A stretch of DNA of 64,000 bases from an uncultured Burkholderiales bacterium (lineage in GTDB: Bacteria > Pseudomonadota > Gammaproteobacteria > Burkholderiales > Burkholderiaceae_C). A model generated the notes under the pieces. The model was given only the letters and a program-made list of their open reading frames with translations. It had not been told where the DNA came from and made no database searches. The stretch's first letter is position 1. The number at the start of each line of letters is the position of its first letter. The position numbers and the translations under genes were made by a program. The DNA is taken from positions 1 to 64,000 of the forward strand of contig CAIZIT010000070.1 of assembly GCA_903933115.1 (NCBI GenBank). Reading direction: 5' to 3'. Of this stretch, positions 1 through 8,051 are shown in pieces.

Positions 1-8
1 GCGCCCAA

Positions 9-37
9 GCGTAAAGAGTCTTTACGCCTTTATTCTT
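9..37 (+). terminator. Rho-independent terminator of a gene left of the window
   Basis: A perfect 7-bp stem (GCGTAAA / TTTACGC) encloses a 5-nt loop and is followed by the T-rich run CTTTATTCTT. It probably ends a plus-strand gene lying before position 1. Between here and position 400 no convincing protein gene is visible; the only other structure is the tRNA-like element at 162-211. Confidence 0.6.
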
Positions 38-161
38 AATAGTTATTTGAGGACGTGAAAACAATATTTTTTCAGCTGTTAACTATACTACTAGCATACT
101 ACTTTTGCGCCGGTAAAAAATGGTAAATTATTGATCCATATAAAGAAATTGGTGAAATGTT

Positions 162-211
162 GGAGTCTTCAACGGTGGAAGTCACATGTTCGATCCATGT
201 ATCGCCCACCA
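162..211 (+). other. tRNA-like 3' half ending in CCA
   Basis: Positions 184-200 form a perfect tRNA T-arm: stem ACATG, loop TTCGATC, stem CATGT. This is followed by seven bases ATCGCCC that would be the 3' acceptor strand, a discriminator A and an encoded CCA (209-211). The matching 5' acceptor strand GGGCGAT is not found upstream or in the following 200 bases, and no anticodon arm can be folded cleanly just before it. I read it as the remaining 3' portion of a tRNA gene, as left by recombination or integration at tRNA 3' ends. A chance match is possible. Confidence 0.35.
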
Positions 212-400
212 ATAACTCTCAATTTTATGAAGCCGCTGCAGTAATTCAGGTGCTTTTTAATTGTCCAAAATTGCCACATTGGATGTGATCGGTTAACGTC
301 AAGCTGGCCAAAGAAATTTCATGCGCTCTTAAAAGAAATTCTCAAGCAATGCATAGAGTTGGTTTTTTCACATCATGCTTTGACCAGCAGCTCAAATAAC

Positions 401-619
401 TCAAGGTGCAGCAATTTTTAAAACAAGAAGCAGGCTCAACACGCAAAGGCCAAGCCAAGAAATCATAGAGACCCAAGTATTGGTGGAGCTGGCATAGGAG
501 ACGTTATGGCCGTGCTCATGTTCATGCTTGTATTTCAACTTGGCCAAGCCTGCGCGGTATGCTGAATAAAGAGCAAGGTAGCTGAGTAAAAGCATGGCGA
601 TATGGATGATGGTGCTCAT
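401..619 (-). CDS. Small two-helix membrane protein with His-rich loop
   Basis: A 72-residue protein. The start at 619 is chosen because AAGGAAAC lies just upstream; the longer reading frame to 703 has no such site. Two hydrophobic segments (about residues 3-20 and 49-69) flank a short loop containing KHEHEHGHN, which could bind a metal ion. It is the last gene of a minus-strand series with the photolyase and glutathione peroxidase genes, separated from the latter by about 165 bases. I do not recognise the family. The His-rich loop and context suggest a membrane-stress or metal-related role, but this is inference. Confidence 0.6.
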   Translation of the reverse strand: MSTIIHIAMLLLSYLALYSAYRAGLAKLKYKHEHEHGHNVSYASSTNTWVSMISWLGLCVLSLLLVLKIAAP

Positions 620-784
620 GTTGTTTCCTTCAAGTTTAATTGAGTTTATTATAAATCTGACTTCAGTTCTTGCTTGTATAAAAGTCGCCTCCAAGGCCAG
701 CAATTGAATAGATGTTGGGTCTTGTTGGATTTGTTGACTTCTTGCTCATCACAGGGCCAAGCCTTCGACATTCAATGATTGGGC

Positions 785-1273
785 TCAAGATGCCGACAGT
801 GCACTTTCAATATCTGAGACCAAGCTCTCAGGTGTGTCTTGAGGTGCAAAGCGTTTGATCACTTGCCCATGACGGTTGACCAAGAATTTGGTGAAATTCC
901 ATTTGATGCCTTCACTGCCCAAGATACCTGGTGCTTCTTGTTTGAGCCATTTGTACAAAGGATGTGCACCTTCTCCATTGACTTCGATTTTCTCCATCAT
1001 CTGAAAGCTCACGCCATAGTTCTTTTGGCAAAACTGACCAATCTCCTCATTGCTTCCTGGATCTTGCCCCCCAAATTGATTGCAAGGAAAACCAAGCACC
1101 ACGAGTCCCTTTGGCGCGAAGTTGGCATGGAGTTGCTCCAGGCCTTTGAATTGGGAGGTGAAGCCACATTGGCTTGCCGTGTTGACGATCAGCACAGCCT
1201 TGTCTTTGTAGGCGGATAGAGAGATGGGCTCACCATGGATGGATGGAGCTGTGAAGTCGTAGAGGGTGGTCAT
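785..1273 (-). CDS. Glutathione peroxidase family protein (thiol peroxidase)
   Basis: A 162-residue cytoplasmic thioredoxin-fold peroxidase reducing hydrogen peroxide or lipid hydroperoxides with a thiol donor. The peroxidatic cysteine is C36 in NTASQCGFTS. The second family motif GFPCNQFGGQDPG supplies Q70, and KWNFTKF supplies W125 and N126, so the Cys-Gln-Trp-Asn tetrad is complete. A cysteine replaces selenocysteine, as usual in bacteria, and C64 or C82 could resolve the sulfenic acid. Length is normal. It lies 61 bases downstream of the photolyase gene on the same strand, which fits a shared response to light-generated oxidants. The physiological donor (glutathione or thioredoxin) cannot be read from the sequence. 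Confidence 0.93.
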   Translation of the reverse strand: MTTLYDFTAPSIHGEPISLSAYKDKAVLIVNTASQCGFTSQFKGLEQLHANFAPKGLVVLGFPCNQFGGQDPGSNEEIGQFCQKNYGVSFQMMEKIEVNGEGAHPLYKWLKQEAPGILGSEGIKWNFTKFLVNRHGQVIKRFAPQDTPESLVSDIESALSAS

Positions 1274-1334
1274 GTTGGTGTTACCTATTGTGTTTCATCA
1301 ACATTCTAGCAATGTTGAAGAAAGCTGAGGGTTT

Positions 1335-2864
1335 TCAGAAATCAAAGCCCATTTGCTCTTGAGTTGAAAGGGTCTGGGATGAAGCGGTTCTCCGGGTTGA
1401 ACGGGTCGCTTTACGGGAGGCATGCTTTTGAATGACCTCTTGGTTCAATTCTTTGACCTCCGTGGACTTTCGAAGCGTGTGCATCCTGTTTTTCGACTCT
1501 CGAGTGGCCAAAGACAAATCCACCAATGGGGCAGGGATGTGCTCGCCGACCTTGACACGGATTGCCTCTTGGACGGACATTGGCATCTTCCAAGGCTCAT
1601 AAATCCATTCATCGGGTACCCTCCTCATAGCGGGTAACCACCTTCTTACAAAGATACCCTTGGGGTCGTGATCTTGTGCTTGTTTGATGGGGTTGTAGAC
1701 TCTTGTGGCATTGATACCTGTCGTGCCCGACTGCATTTGATGTTGGCTCCAGTGGATACCCGGCTCGTAATCTAAAAACTGTGTGGCCAACCATTCGCCG
1801 ACGGGGCGCCAATGAAGCCACAACGGGTAAGCAGCGACTGAGACCAGCATGGCGCGCATTCTAAAATTCAGCCAACCCGTTTCTTTGAGCATGGTCACAC
1901 AAGCATCGACCATGGGCCAACCCGTTTGAGCATTTTTTAAAGCCTCGAAATAAGCCTCGTTGAAATCCTCCTCTCGAAGTTGGTCGTATCCTCTATGCAT
2001 GTTGCGAAGTTCAATTTCGGGCTCGCTCTCCAACTTCTGAATGAAATGGCAATGCCAATACAAACGACTCAAAAATGCGGTCAAGCCTGCACGATGCCTG
2101 GTCGCTTGAGGAGGCAATTGAGAAATCCGTGCGCGTGTTTGTTGCACCACTTCTCGCATGCTCAAACAACCAAAAGACAAATAAGCCGATAGCCTTGAGC
2201 AAGCATTGGGAGCGGACAAGGGCGAGGAGATGCCACCTCGGTAACCCAAACTTCTGGCGTTCAAGAAGCTGCTCAAGGTGGATACACCCAATGAGCGTCC
2301 ACCACGTTGTCTCATGGGGGGATTGTGTGCCAAATGAGATGGAGGCGTCATGCTAAAGGGCTCAGGGTCTGCAGATCGCCAAAACCGCAGGCGTTGAGGA
2401 CTTTGTATCGGCTTGGCCATGTGGTCCTCCCAAGCTCTTCTCCACAGGTCCCTGTTGCCGAGTCGTCTCACCACACCAAATTGTGGGTACTCGCTCCACT
2501 TCACGCCATGCGCTCTGCACCAAGCACCCACCTTCAAGTCGCGTGCATATGTGAATTGGTTACCCGTTTCTTCATGTGAAAAAAGCCCAGAAAAGGGTGC
2601 TTCTTGCCAAATTCGACTCAGCACTTCAGGCACCTCACCATGGTGAATCTCGATGCAGCCGCCCTGTGAGCGCAAATGATCATCCAGCTCTCTAAGAGAT
2701 TCTTGGATGAACTCAAAGTGTTGAAGTGCACAATCCGATTGCATCCAAAGTTCGGGCTCAAGAACATAAATGCAGCGAAGTGGACCGTTGCTTGCCGCCT
2801 CTTTCAGTGCTGCATGATCTTGCCAGCGCAAATCGCGCTTGAACCAAAGCAAAGAGTAGCTCAT
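1335..2864 (-). CDS. Cryptochrome/deoxyribodipyrimidine photolyase family protein
   Basis: A 509-residue FAD protein of the photolyase/cryptochrome family. The N-terminal alpha/beta domain begins LLWFKRDLRWQDH, the family's antenna-domain signature. The C-terminal FAD-binding region (about 260-440) has TGWPMVDACV, GWLNFRMRAM, HWSQHQMQSG and YNPIKQAQDHDPKG, all typical of FAD contacts in the family. It would use blue light to reverse UV pyrimidine dimers, or act as a light sensor if it is a cryptochrome. The last 60 residues are basic and Ser/Thr-rich, perhaps for DNA contact. The gene sits between DUF2237 (65-base gap) and glutathione peroxidase, in an arrangement seen in photo-oxidative stress loci. 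Confidence 0.92.
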   Translation of the reverse strand: MSYSLLWFKRDLRWQDHAALKEAASNGPLRCIYVLEPELWMQSDCALQHFEFIQESLRELDDHLRSQGGCIEIHHGEVPEVLSRIWQEAPFSGLFSHEETGNQFTYARDLKVGAWCRAHGVKWSEYPQFGVVRRLGNRDLWRRAWEDHMAKPIQSPQRLRFWRSADPEPFSMTPPSHLAHNPPMRQRGGRSLGVSTLSSFLNARSLGYRGGISSPLSAPNACSRLSAYLSFGCLSMREVVQQTRARISQLPPQATRHRAGLTAFLSRLYWHCHFIQKLESEPEIELRNMHRGYDQLREEDFNEAYFEALKNAQTGWPMVDACVTMLKETGWLNFRMRAMLVSVAAYPLWLHWRPVGEWLATQFLDYEPGIHWSQHQMQSGTTGINATRVYNPIKQAQDHDPKGIFVRRWLPAMRRVPDEWIYEPWKMPMSVQEAIRVKVGEHIPAPLVDLSLATRESKNRMHTLRKSTEVKELNQEVIQKHASRKATRSTRRTASSQTLSTQEQMGFDF

Positions 2865-2929
2865 GGATGTGTTTTGAAGGTTGAGCTTGGGGCCGGGTGC
2901 TGGTCTCGTTCAGGTTGAAATTTCGGGAC

Positions 2930-3295
2930 TCAAAGGCTACAAGACTGCAGTTGCTCCAGCGTCACGTAATCGAGCGCTTTAAGATGTGTGCTCTCAAGGA
3001 CCACGCCTGGTGCAACACCCGCCTCATGGGCTTGGGCCCATCGCAATGCACACAAACACCAACGGTCGCCGTCCTTGAGGCCTTTGAAGCGGTATTCAGG
3101 TCTGGGCGTGATCAGGTCATTGCCCTGCTTCAGAGAAAACTCTAAAAACGCCTGTGTCACCTTTGCACAAATGACATGGCTGCCTTGGTCTTGAAGATCG
3201 GTGTTGCAGCACCCATCTCTGAAGTAACCCGTTAAAGGGTCGTAAGAGCAAGGTACAAGGGGATTGCCTAAAACGTTTAAAGCGGTTGAATTCAA
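2930..3295 (-). CDS. DUF2237 family protein
   Basis: A 121-residue protein matching the conserved DUF2237 pattern: NVLGNPLVPCSYDPLTGY, then RDGCCNTD, GSHVICAKVT, GNDLITPRPEY and a C-terminal DRWCLCALRW. Six cysteines are present, including the CC and CLC pairs. The biochemical function of the family is unknown to me. The start is a TTG at 3295-3293, three bases after the TGA of the upstream cyclopropane synthase gene (3301-3299), so translation is probably coupled. The next gene downstream is the photolyase. This neighbourhood suggests a role in light or oxidative stress; that is inference. Confidence 0.88.
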   Translation of the reverse strand: MNSTALNVLGNPLVPCSYDPLTGYFRDGCCNTDLQDQGSHVICAKVTQAFLEFSLKQGNDLITPRPEYRFKGLKDGDRWCLCALRWAQAHEAGVAPGVVLESTHLKALDYVTLEQLQSCSL

Positions 3296-3298
3296 TTT

Positions 3299-4531
3299 TC
3301 AAGCACTCTTTAAGAGGGTGAACTGAATGACATCGGTATTTTTTCCGTCAAATGCAGCTTCACAGTAGGCCAGATAAAATTCCCACAACTTGATGAACCG
3401 GTCGTCAAAGCCTTTGGTCTTGATCAAATCTGTTTGGCGCATGAAGTCATGACGCCACCGTCTCAAGGTCTCTGCGTAATCGGGCCCGAAGCGCAATTCG
3501 TCAATGACCTTGAGGCCGGCTTGTTGGGCTCTTTTCCTGAACTCGCTGGCACTGGGCAGGCACCCGCCTGGAAAGATGTATTGCTGGATGAAGTCGGTGG
3601 AGTTGAGGTATCTCTCAAACAAAGACTCATCGATCACGATCGTTTGGATGCAGGCTTTACCACCCGCCTTTAAAAGAGAAGCAACGCTTTTGAAGTAACT
3701 GTCCCAATAGGCTTGTCCCACGGCTTCAAACATTTCGATGGAGCACACCGCATCAAAGGGACCGTCATCAATGTCACGGTAATCTTGCAGCCTGAGATCG
3801 GCTTTATCCGTCAAGCCGCGGGTGTCCATGCGCTTCTTGGCGAACTCGAGTTGTTCGCTGGACAAGGTCACTCCGGTCACCTTGGCTCCAAAATGCTCAA
3901 TCCCCATCTCTGCCAAAGCACCCCAGCCGCAGCCGATTTCAAGCAAACGCTCGTCCCTTTTGATGTCCACCATTCTGAGTGCTCGGGCCACTTTGCTGGC
4001 TTGGGCATGGTTGAGGGCTTGGCTCTTATCGTCATCAAACCAAGCAGATGAGTAATTCATTGAGGGGTCCAACCACAACTCATAAAAAGAGTTGCCCAGG
4101 TCGTAATGCGCGTGAATGTTCTTCTTGCTGTTGGATTTGGTGTTTCTGTTGAGCAAGTGTTTGATGCGGTAAATCAAGCGCCCCAACCAGTGCCCGTAGA
4201 TCACGTCCTCAATGGCGTTGCGGTTGGCAATGAAGAGGCGAAGCAGGGCGGCCAAATCAACGCTCGTCCATTGATGCGCCATATAGGCTTCCGCAAACCC
4301 AATGTCACCTGACTTCAGGGCCTGAGTGGCTGCATCCCAAGTGTAGAGTTGGAGGTGTGCCTTGGGTTCTTGATGGGTACCAAAGTAAAGCGTCTGGCCC
4401 TCAGGTGTGAGCAGCTCTAAAGTGCCAACTTGCAGGCGCCCCAAAAGAGCCAAAACTTGTTTCACAGCTCTTGGCATGTGGGATGTGTTCACTTTGGAGG
4501 ATTCGGTCAAGGTGGGCGTGGTGAGCGACAT
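3299..4531 (-). CDS. cfa: Cyclopropane-fatty-acyl-phospholipid synthase family protein
   Basis: A 410-residue SAM-dependent enzyme that adds a methylene bridge across the double bond of membrane phospholipid acyl chains. It has an N-terminal lipid-binding region, then HYDLGNSFYELWLD and the SAM motif LLEIGCGWGALAE at about 197-208. The family motif IFPGGCLPS follows near residue 310. The start at 4531 has GGAG nine bases upstream; an ATG 12 codons earlier (4567) lacks any such site. It is the first gene of the minus-strand stress series and overlaps closely with DUF2237. In Rhodobacter sphaeroides a cfa gene and a photolyase gene are both in the RpoE/ChrR singlet-oxygen regulon; a comparable sigma factor gene is not in this window and I found no clear ECF promoter upstream. 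Confidence 0.92.
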   Translation of the reverse strand: MSLTTPTLTESSKVNTSHMPRAVKQVLALLGRLQVGTLELLTPEGQTLYFGTHQEPKAHLQLYTWDAATQALKSGDIGFAEAYMAHQWTSVDLAALLRLFIANRNAIEDVIYGHWLGRLIYRIKHLLNRNTKSNSKKNIHAHYDLGNSFYELWLDPSMNYSSAWFDDDKSQALNHAQASKVARALRMVDIKRDERLLEIGCGWGALAEMGIEHFGAKVTGVTLSSEQLEFAKKRMDTRGLTDKADLRLQDYRDIDDGPFDAVCSIEMFEAVGQAYWDSYFKSVASLLKAGGKACIQTIVIDESLFERYLNSTDFIQQYIFPGGCLPSASEFRKRAQQAGLKVIDELRFGPDYAETLRRWRHDFMRQTDLIKTKGFDDRFIKLWEFYLAYCEAAFDGKNTDVIQFTLLKSA

Positions 4532-4786
4532 GCGGAAAACTCCATAAGCAAATGCACGGAAGCACAAAAAATAAGAGCCGCCGAGTCGTCGTGAGTACAG
4601 TGGTCAACGGTTGGAAATTGGAACATATTTTAGAGGGCAACTTGACCCTTTACGCCAGATAAGCCCTTAATCTCAAAGGCCTTTGGGGACAAGTCGCTTG
4701 AGGGTCTTTTCATGGACTTTTTAAGGTCTTGATGAAGGCCTTTTGCTGTCCAAGAAGAATAAAAAAGCGTTCATCTAGAGGTAATT

Positions 4787-4810
4787 GCGAATGGTTGAGC
4801 ACCCATTCGC
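4787..4810. promoter_or_regulatory. Inverted repeat just upstream of the hydroxyacid dehydrogenase start
   Basis: A perfect 8-bp inverted repeat (GCGAATGG / CCATTCGC) with an 8-nt centre ends one base before AGG, the presumed ribosome binding site of the gene starting at 4820. It could be a protein operator between the divergent cfa and dehydrogenase genes, or a 5' leader hairpin affecting ribosome access. The same intergenic region also carries the palindrome AAAGGCCTTT at 4675-4684 and a shorter copy at 4735-4742. Confidence 0.4.
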
Positions 4811-4819
4811 AGGCATACA

Positions 4820-5956
4820 ATGACCCAAACCCCATGTCGGAATGACCTATTTTTGAGCGCCAATGAACCATTTATGCCTGTGATACTGATTGAAGACGAC
4901 AAGATTTTGAGAGTCATTGAGGCCATTCTGGACCCGAGGGTGAGCATCGAGCGATTGGCTGCATTTGCCGATTTCAACTCGACGGCGGTGGAAGATTTCT
5001 CGGATTGGTTGAATCAAACCCGTCGCGCACTGCCTGATTTGGTGCCCTCTGAGCTCAGATTCATCAAAACCCCTAGCGAATTGAAAGCCCATTTGAAGGA
5101 TGCAGATCTGTTGATCACAGAAAGCTTGAGCGTGGGTGCTCAAGAACTCTCTCAAGCACCCCGTTTGCGATTCATTCAGCAATTTGGAACTCAAACGAGC
5201 CATCTCGACTTGAACGCTTGCGCTCAAAGGGGCGTTCGGGTCAAAAGCCTTCGAAGAAGAACCAATATAGCCATGGCCGAGCACACCATGATGCTTTGCT
5301 TGAACTTGGCCAAGCGTTTCACTTTGGCCAACCAATTGGTGAGCGTGGAGGACCTGGCTTGCCACGGGATGGACTACAAGCCCTACGACACCCGCTTCAC
5401 GCCCAATGCCAATTACATGCGTTTGACCGATTTGAGAACCCTCAACGGCTCGGTCCTCTCTTTGCTTGGCTTTGGCGAGATCGCTCAAGAGGTTGCCAAG
5501 CTCGCCCAAGCCTTTGGCATGACCGTGTTGTGTCACAAATCCAGACCCTTGACCCCCGCCGAGGAGGAGCACTTTGGCGTGAAGTGCGTCACCTTCCCAG
5601 AGTTGCTGGCAAGAGCGGATTTTTTGAGCGTTCATGTGCCCATGACCGATAAAACAAAAGGCATGATGGGGCACGATCAATTGAGTGCCATGCCAAGAGG
5701 CTCCTACCTCATCAACACCGCAAGGGCAGCCATCGTCGATCATGACGCCTTGGTCCAAGCCCTTCAAAGCGGACATCTGGCGGGTGCCGGATTTGATGTG
5801 CACTACAGTGAGCCTGTCGAGGCGGGCGAAGTGCTCAGAACGTTCCCCCAATTTTTGGCAACCCCCCATGTAGGGGGTGCCTCACGCTTGAATGTTTTGA
5901 AAGACATTCAAGATGTTTTACAAAACTGTCAAACTTTTTACAAAAGAGTCCTTTGA
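4820..5956 (+). CDS. D-isomer-specific 2-hydroxyacid dehydrogenase
   Basis: A 378-residue NAD(P)-dependent dehydrogenase of the D-2-hydroxyacid family. The Rossmann motif LLGFGEIAQEVA is at 215-226. The catalytic Arg-Glu-His set is R302 (in NTARAAIVD), E331 (in YSEPVE) and H350 (in ATPHVGG). The N-terminal 20 residues are not typical; an internal ATG at 4874 would give a more usual start but has no ribosome binding site. It precedes an alpha/beta hydrolase and a Bug receptor on the same strand, so it may act on an imported hydroxy- or keto-acid. The substrate cannot be predicted. Confidence 0.88.
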   Translation: MTQTPCRNDLFLSANEPFMPVILIEDDKILRVIEAILDPRVSIERLAAFADFNSTAVEDFSDWLNQTRRALPDLVPSELRFIKTPSELKAHLKDADLLITESLSVGAQELSQAPRLRFIQQFGTQTSHLDLNACAQRGVRVKSLRRRTNIAMAEHTMMLCLNLAKRFTLANQLVSVEDLACHGMDYKPYDTRFTPNANYMRLTDLRTLNGSVLSLLGFGEIAQEVAKLAQAFGMTVLCHKSRPLTPAEEEHFGVKCVTFPELLARADFLSVHVPMTDKTKGMMGHDQLSAMPRGSYLINTARAAIVDHDALVQALQSGHLAGAGFDVHYSEPVEAGEVLRTFPQFLATPHVGGASRLNVLKDIQDVLQNCQTFYKRVL

Positions 5957-6010
5957 GGCGTTGGCCTTCAGGTCTCACATCGAGCACGATCATCTTTTTA
6001 GGAGCAGTCT

Positions 6011-6967
6011 TTGAAATCTTTTAACTTTCTTAAGGGGTCCAAGACCCCCGTAACCCCCTCAACTCGCTCACTTGCAGCGTCTGCCCAAACAAGCCTCTTC
6101 GCTTGGCTGAGTTGCGTGTTGATCGCCTTCACGGCTTATCCCGCTTGGGCCGAGGAGTCGTATCCTGTCCCCCTTGAGGGGCAATATGCGCCCCTCAAGG
6201 GGGTGCGATTGTGGTACACCGACATTGGGGACAAGTCTGCCAAGGACGTCGTGGTGATGCTGCACCCGAACACGGGCACGAGCGCGGTCTGGGCCGATCA
6301 GTCCAGAGCGTTGGCTAAGGCTGGCTACAGGGCCATCGCGTTTGATCGAAGAGCTTGGGGCCAAAGCACCGTCGAGTCTGAGGCAGACAATGGGGCGCAA
6401 AGCATTGCAGATGATCTGGAGAGTTTGGCCAATTACTTGAAGCTCGATCAATTTCATTTGATCGGCATTGCGGGGGGGGGATTTGCGGCCTTGGACTATG
6501 CGGCTTGGCAACAAAAAAGACTCAAGTCCTTGATCGTAGGAGGCAGCACCGGTCAGCTCTCTGACCCCTCTATGAAAGCGATTGTGCAACGCTTAGAAAT
6601 TCCTGGTATCCGAAACATCCCCGCTCACTACAGAGAGGTGGGTCCTTCCTACCGTGCTCGCAGCCCTGAGGGTACGAAGAAGTGGCTCGAGATTGAAGAG
6701 CACTCCATGCAAAAGGATGCAAAATCTCAAAATCTTCATTCCCTCAACACCTTGGACAAAATCGCAAGCATCAAAGTGCCCACTTTATTGATTGCTGGCG
6801 GTGCTGATTTGTTGGCGCCTCCCTCACTCATGAGGATGTGGGGTGAGCGCATCAAGGGTCATCAGTGGGTGCTCATTCCTGAGGCGGGTCACGCCTTGAC
6901 ATGGGAGGAGCCCGAGCAGTTCACCAAAGCGATGCTCGATTTCTTGAATCAACAAACGCGTCGCTGA
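6011..6967 (+). CDS. Exported alpha/beta hydrolase-fold protein with altered nucleophile elbow
   Basis: A 318-residue alpha/beta hydrolase-fold protein, started from TTG at 6011 with AGGAG six bases upstream. A Sec signal peptide ends at about AYPAWA-EES (residue 48), so it should be periplasmic. LHPNTGTSAVW supplies the oxyanion region. Acid D266 (IAGGADLLAP) and base H294 (EAGHAL) are in place. The nucleophile elbow reads GIAGGG instead of G-x-S-x-G, putting Ala154 where Ser is expected. The elbow is encoded by a run of nine G (6472-6480), a possible slippage or assembly-error site, though the frame is intact throughout. The downstream Bug receptor gene begins within 21 bases. Its chemistry may be non-hydrolytic, or another residue may serve; this is uncertain. 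Confidence 0.8.
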   Translation: MKSFNFLKGSKTPVTPSTRSLAASAQTSLFAWLSCVLIAFTAYPAWAEESYPVPLEGQYAPLKGVRLWYTDIGDKSAKDVVVMLHPNTGTSAVWADQSRALAKAGYRAIAFDRRAWGQSTVESEADNGAQSIADDLESLANYLKLDQFHLIGIAGGGFAALDYAAWQQKRLKSLIVGGSTGQLSDPSMKAIVQRLEIPGIRNIPAHYREVGPSYRARSPEGTKKWLEIEEHSMQKDAKSQNLHSLNTLDKIASIKVPTLLIAGGADLLAPPSLMRMWGERIKGHQWVLIPEAGHALTWEEPEQFTKAMLDFLNQQTRR

Positions 6968-6987
6968 TGGTGGTGCAGGAGCGGGTC

Positions 6988-8040
6988 ATGATGAACATGC
7001 GAGGGTCCTCTTTTGTTGTCGGCAAAGGCTTGAAGCCTTCTTGGGTTTCGAGCGGGTTGGGTGAACGGCTGTGCAGGGGTGTTTTGACAGGGGCCTGTGC
7101 TCTCACTTGGGGTCTGTCGAGTGCTCAAGTCCCCACAACGCCTGTTTACCCCTCCCAAGCCATCAAGCTCATCTCTCCCATTCCCTCTGGGGGCGCGCCT
7201 GATTTGATCGCTCGGATTTTGTCGGTGAAGTTGGCCGAACTGACCCAACAAGCGGTGGTGGTGGACAACCGTGTGGGCTCCAATGGCATGATTGCTGCAG
7301 AGCATGTGGCTAGAAGTCTTCCCGACGGTCACACCCTGCTCGTTGGCATGGACAGTATTTTCACGGTCAACCCCTACCTCTACCCCAAGAGCAGTGTCGA
7401 TGTGAACAAAGAGCTGATACCGGTTGCGTCTCTTGGGAGCAATCAATTCGTTTTATCAGCCCATGCCAATTTGCCTGTGAAAAATTTCGCTGATTTTGTT
7501 GAGTTGGCCAAACACGCCAATCCCCCATTGGCCTATGCATCGGCCGGCAACGGCAGTCAGCACCACTTGATCATGGAGCTCTTAAAGGCGAGGACGGGTA
7601 TGGAGCTGATGCATGTGCCTTACAAAGGGGGGGCGCCCGCCACCACGGCCACCGTGGGAGGAGAGGTGGCGGTGATGTTTGCCGGCACCTCCAACTCCAA
7701 TTTGATCAAGGCCGGCAAGCTCAAAGCGCTGGCCAGCACGGGTGCCAAGAGGTCCCGAGTTTTTCCGGACGTGCCCAGCATCATCGAGACGTACCCTGAT
7801 TTTGAGGCGAGCATTTGGATTGGACTCTTTGCGCCTGCCAATACACCCGCTTTGACCATCACCAAGATTCGCGAGTGGATCGCCAAGGTCTTGAGCTCAC
7901 CCGATGTGGTCGAGAACCTCTTTAAAGCGGGCGGTATTGAGCCCTTGAACACGTCCCTTGACGAATTCAAGGCTTTGATCGCCAGGGATCAAAGGAAGTA
8001 TTCCAAGATCATTCAGTCCTTGAAAATCAAAGTGGATTGA
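6988..8040 (+). CDS. Bug/TctC-family periplasmic solute receptor
   Basis: A 350-residue tripartite-tricarboxylate-type receptor. I start it at 6988, where GGAG lies six bases upstream; the ATG at 6967 that overlaps the hydrolase stop has no such site. The signal peptide ends near LSSAQ. Family signatures are PIPSGGAPDLIARIL, ARSLPDGHTLL and HVPYKGGAPATTA. Such receptors capture carboxylates or related solutes in the periplasm and usually deliver them to TctA/TctB membrane proteins, which are absent here. Close coupling to the hydrolase and dehydrogenase suggests that the three handle one substrate. Confidence 0.93.
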   Translation: MMNMRGSSFVVGKGLKPSWVSSGLGERLCRGVLTGACALTWGLSSAQVPTTPVYPSQAIKLISPIPSGGAPDLIARILSVKLAELTQQAVVVDNRVGSNGMIAAEHVARSLPDGHTLLVGMDSIFTVNPYLYPKSSVDVNKELIPVASLGSNQFVLSAHANLPVKNFADFVELAKHANPPLAYASAGNGSQHHLIMELLKARTGMELMHVPYKGGAPATTATVGGEVAVMFAGTSNSNLIKAGKLKALASTGAKRSRVFPDVPSIIETYPDFEASIWIGLFAPANTPALTITKIREWIAKVLSSPDVVENLFKAGGIEPLNTSLDEFKALIARDQRKYSKIIQSLKIKVD

Positions 8041-8051
8041 ACACACTTCGC

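Noticed and set aside
162-211. Permuted tmRNA or complete tRNA gene
   Set aside because: The 5' acceptor strand is absent both before and after the element, and there is no tag frame, so neither can be supported.
4847-5869. Long minus-strand open frame (340 codons) opposite the hydroxyacid dehydrogenase gene
   Set aside because: It is the exact antisense of a gene with complete catalytic motifs, has no domain of its own and arises from codon bias.
6901-6987. Upstream extension of the Bug receptor into the hydrolase gene
   Set aside because: The residues before 6988 overlap the hydrolase end and do not form a leader; GGAG at 6978-6981 fits the start at 6988.
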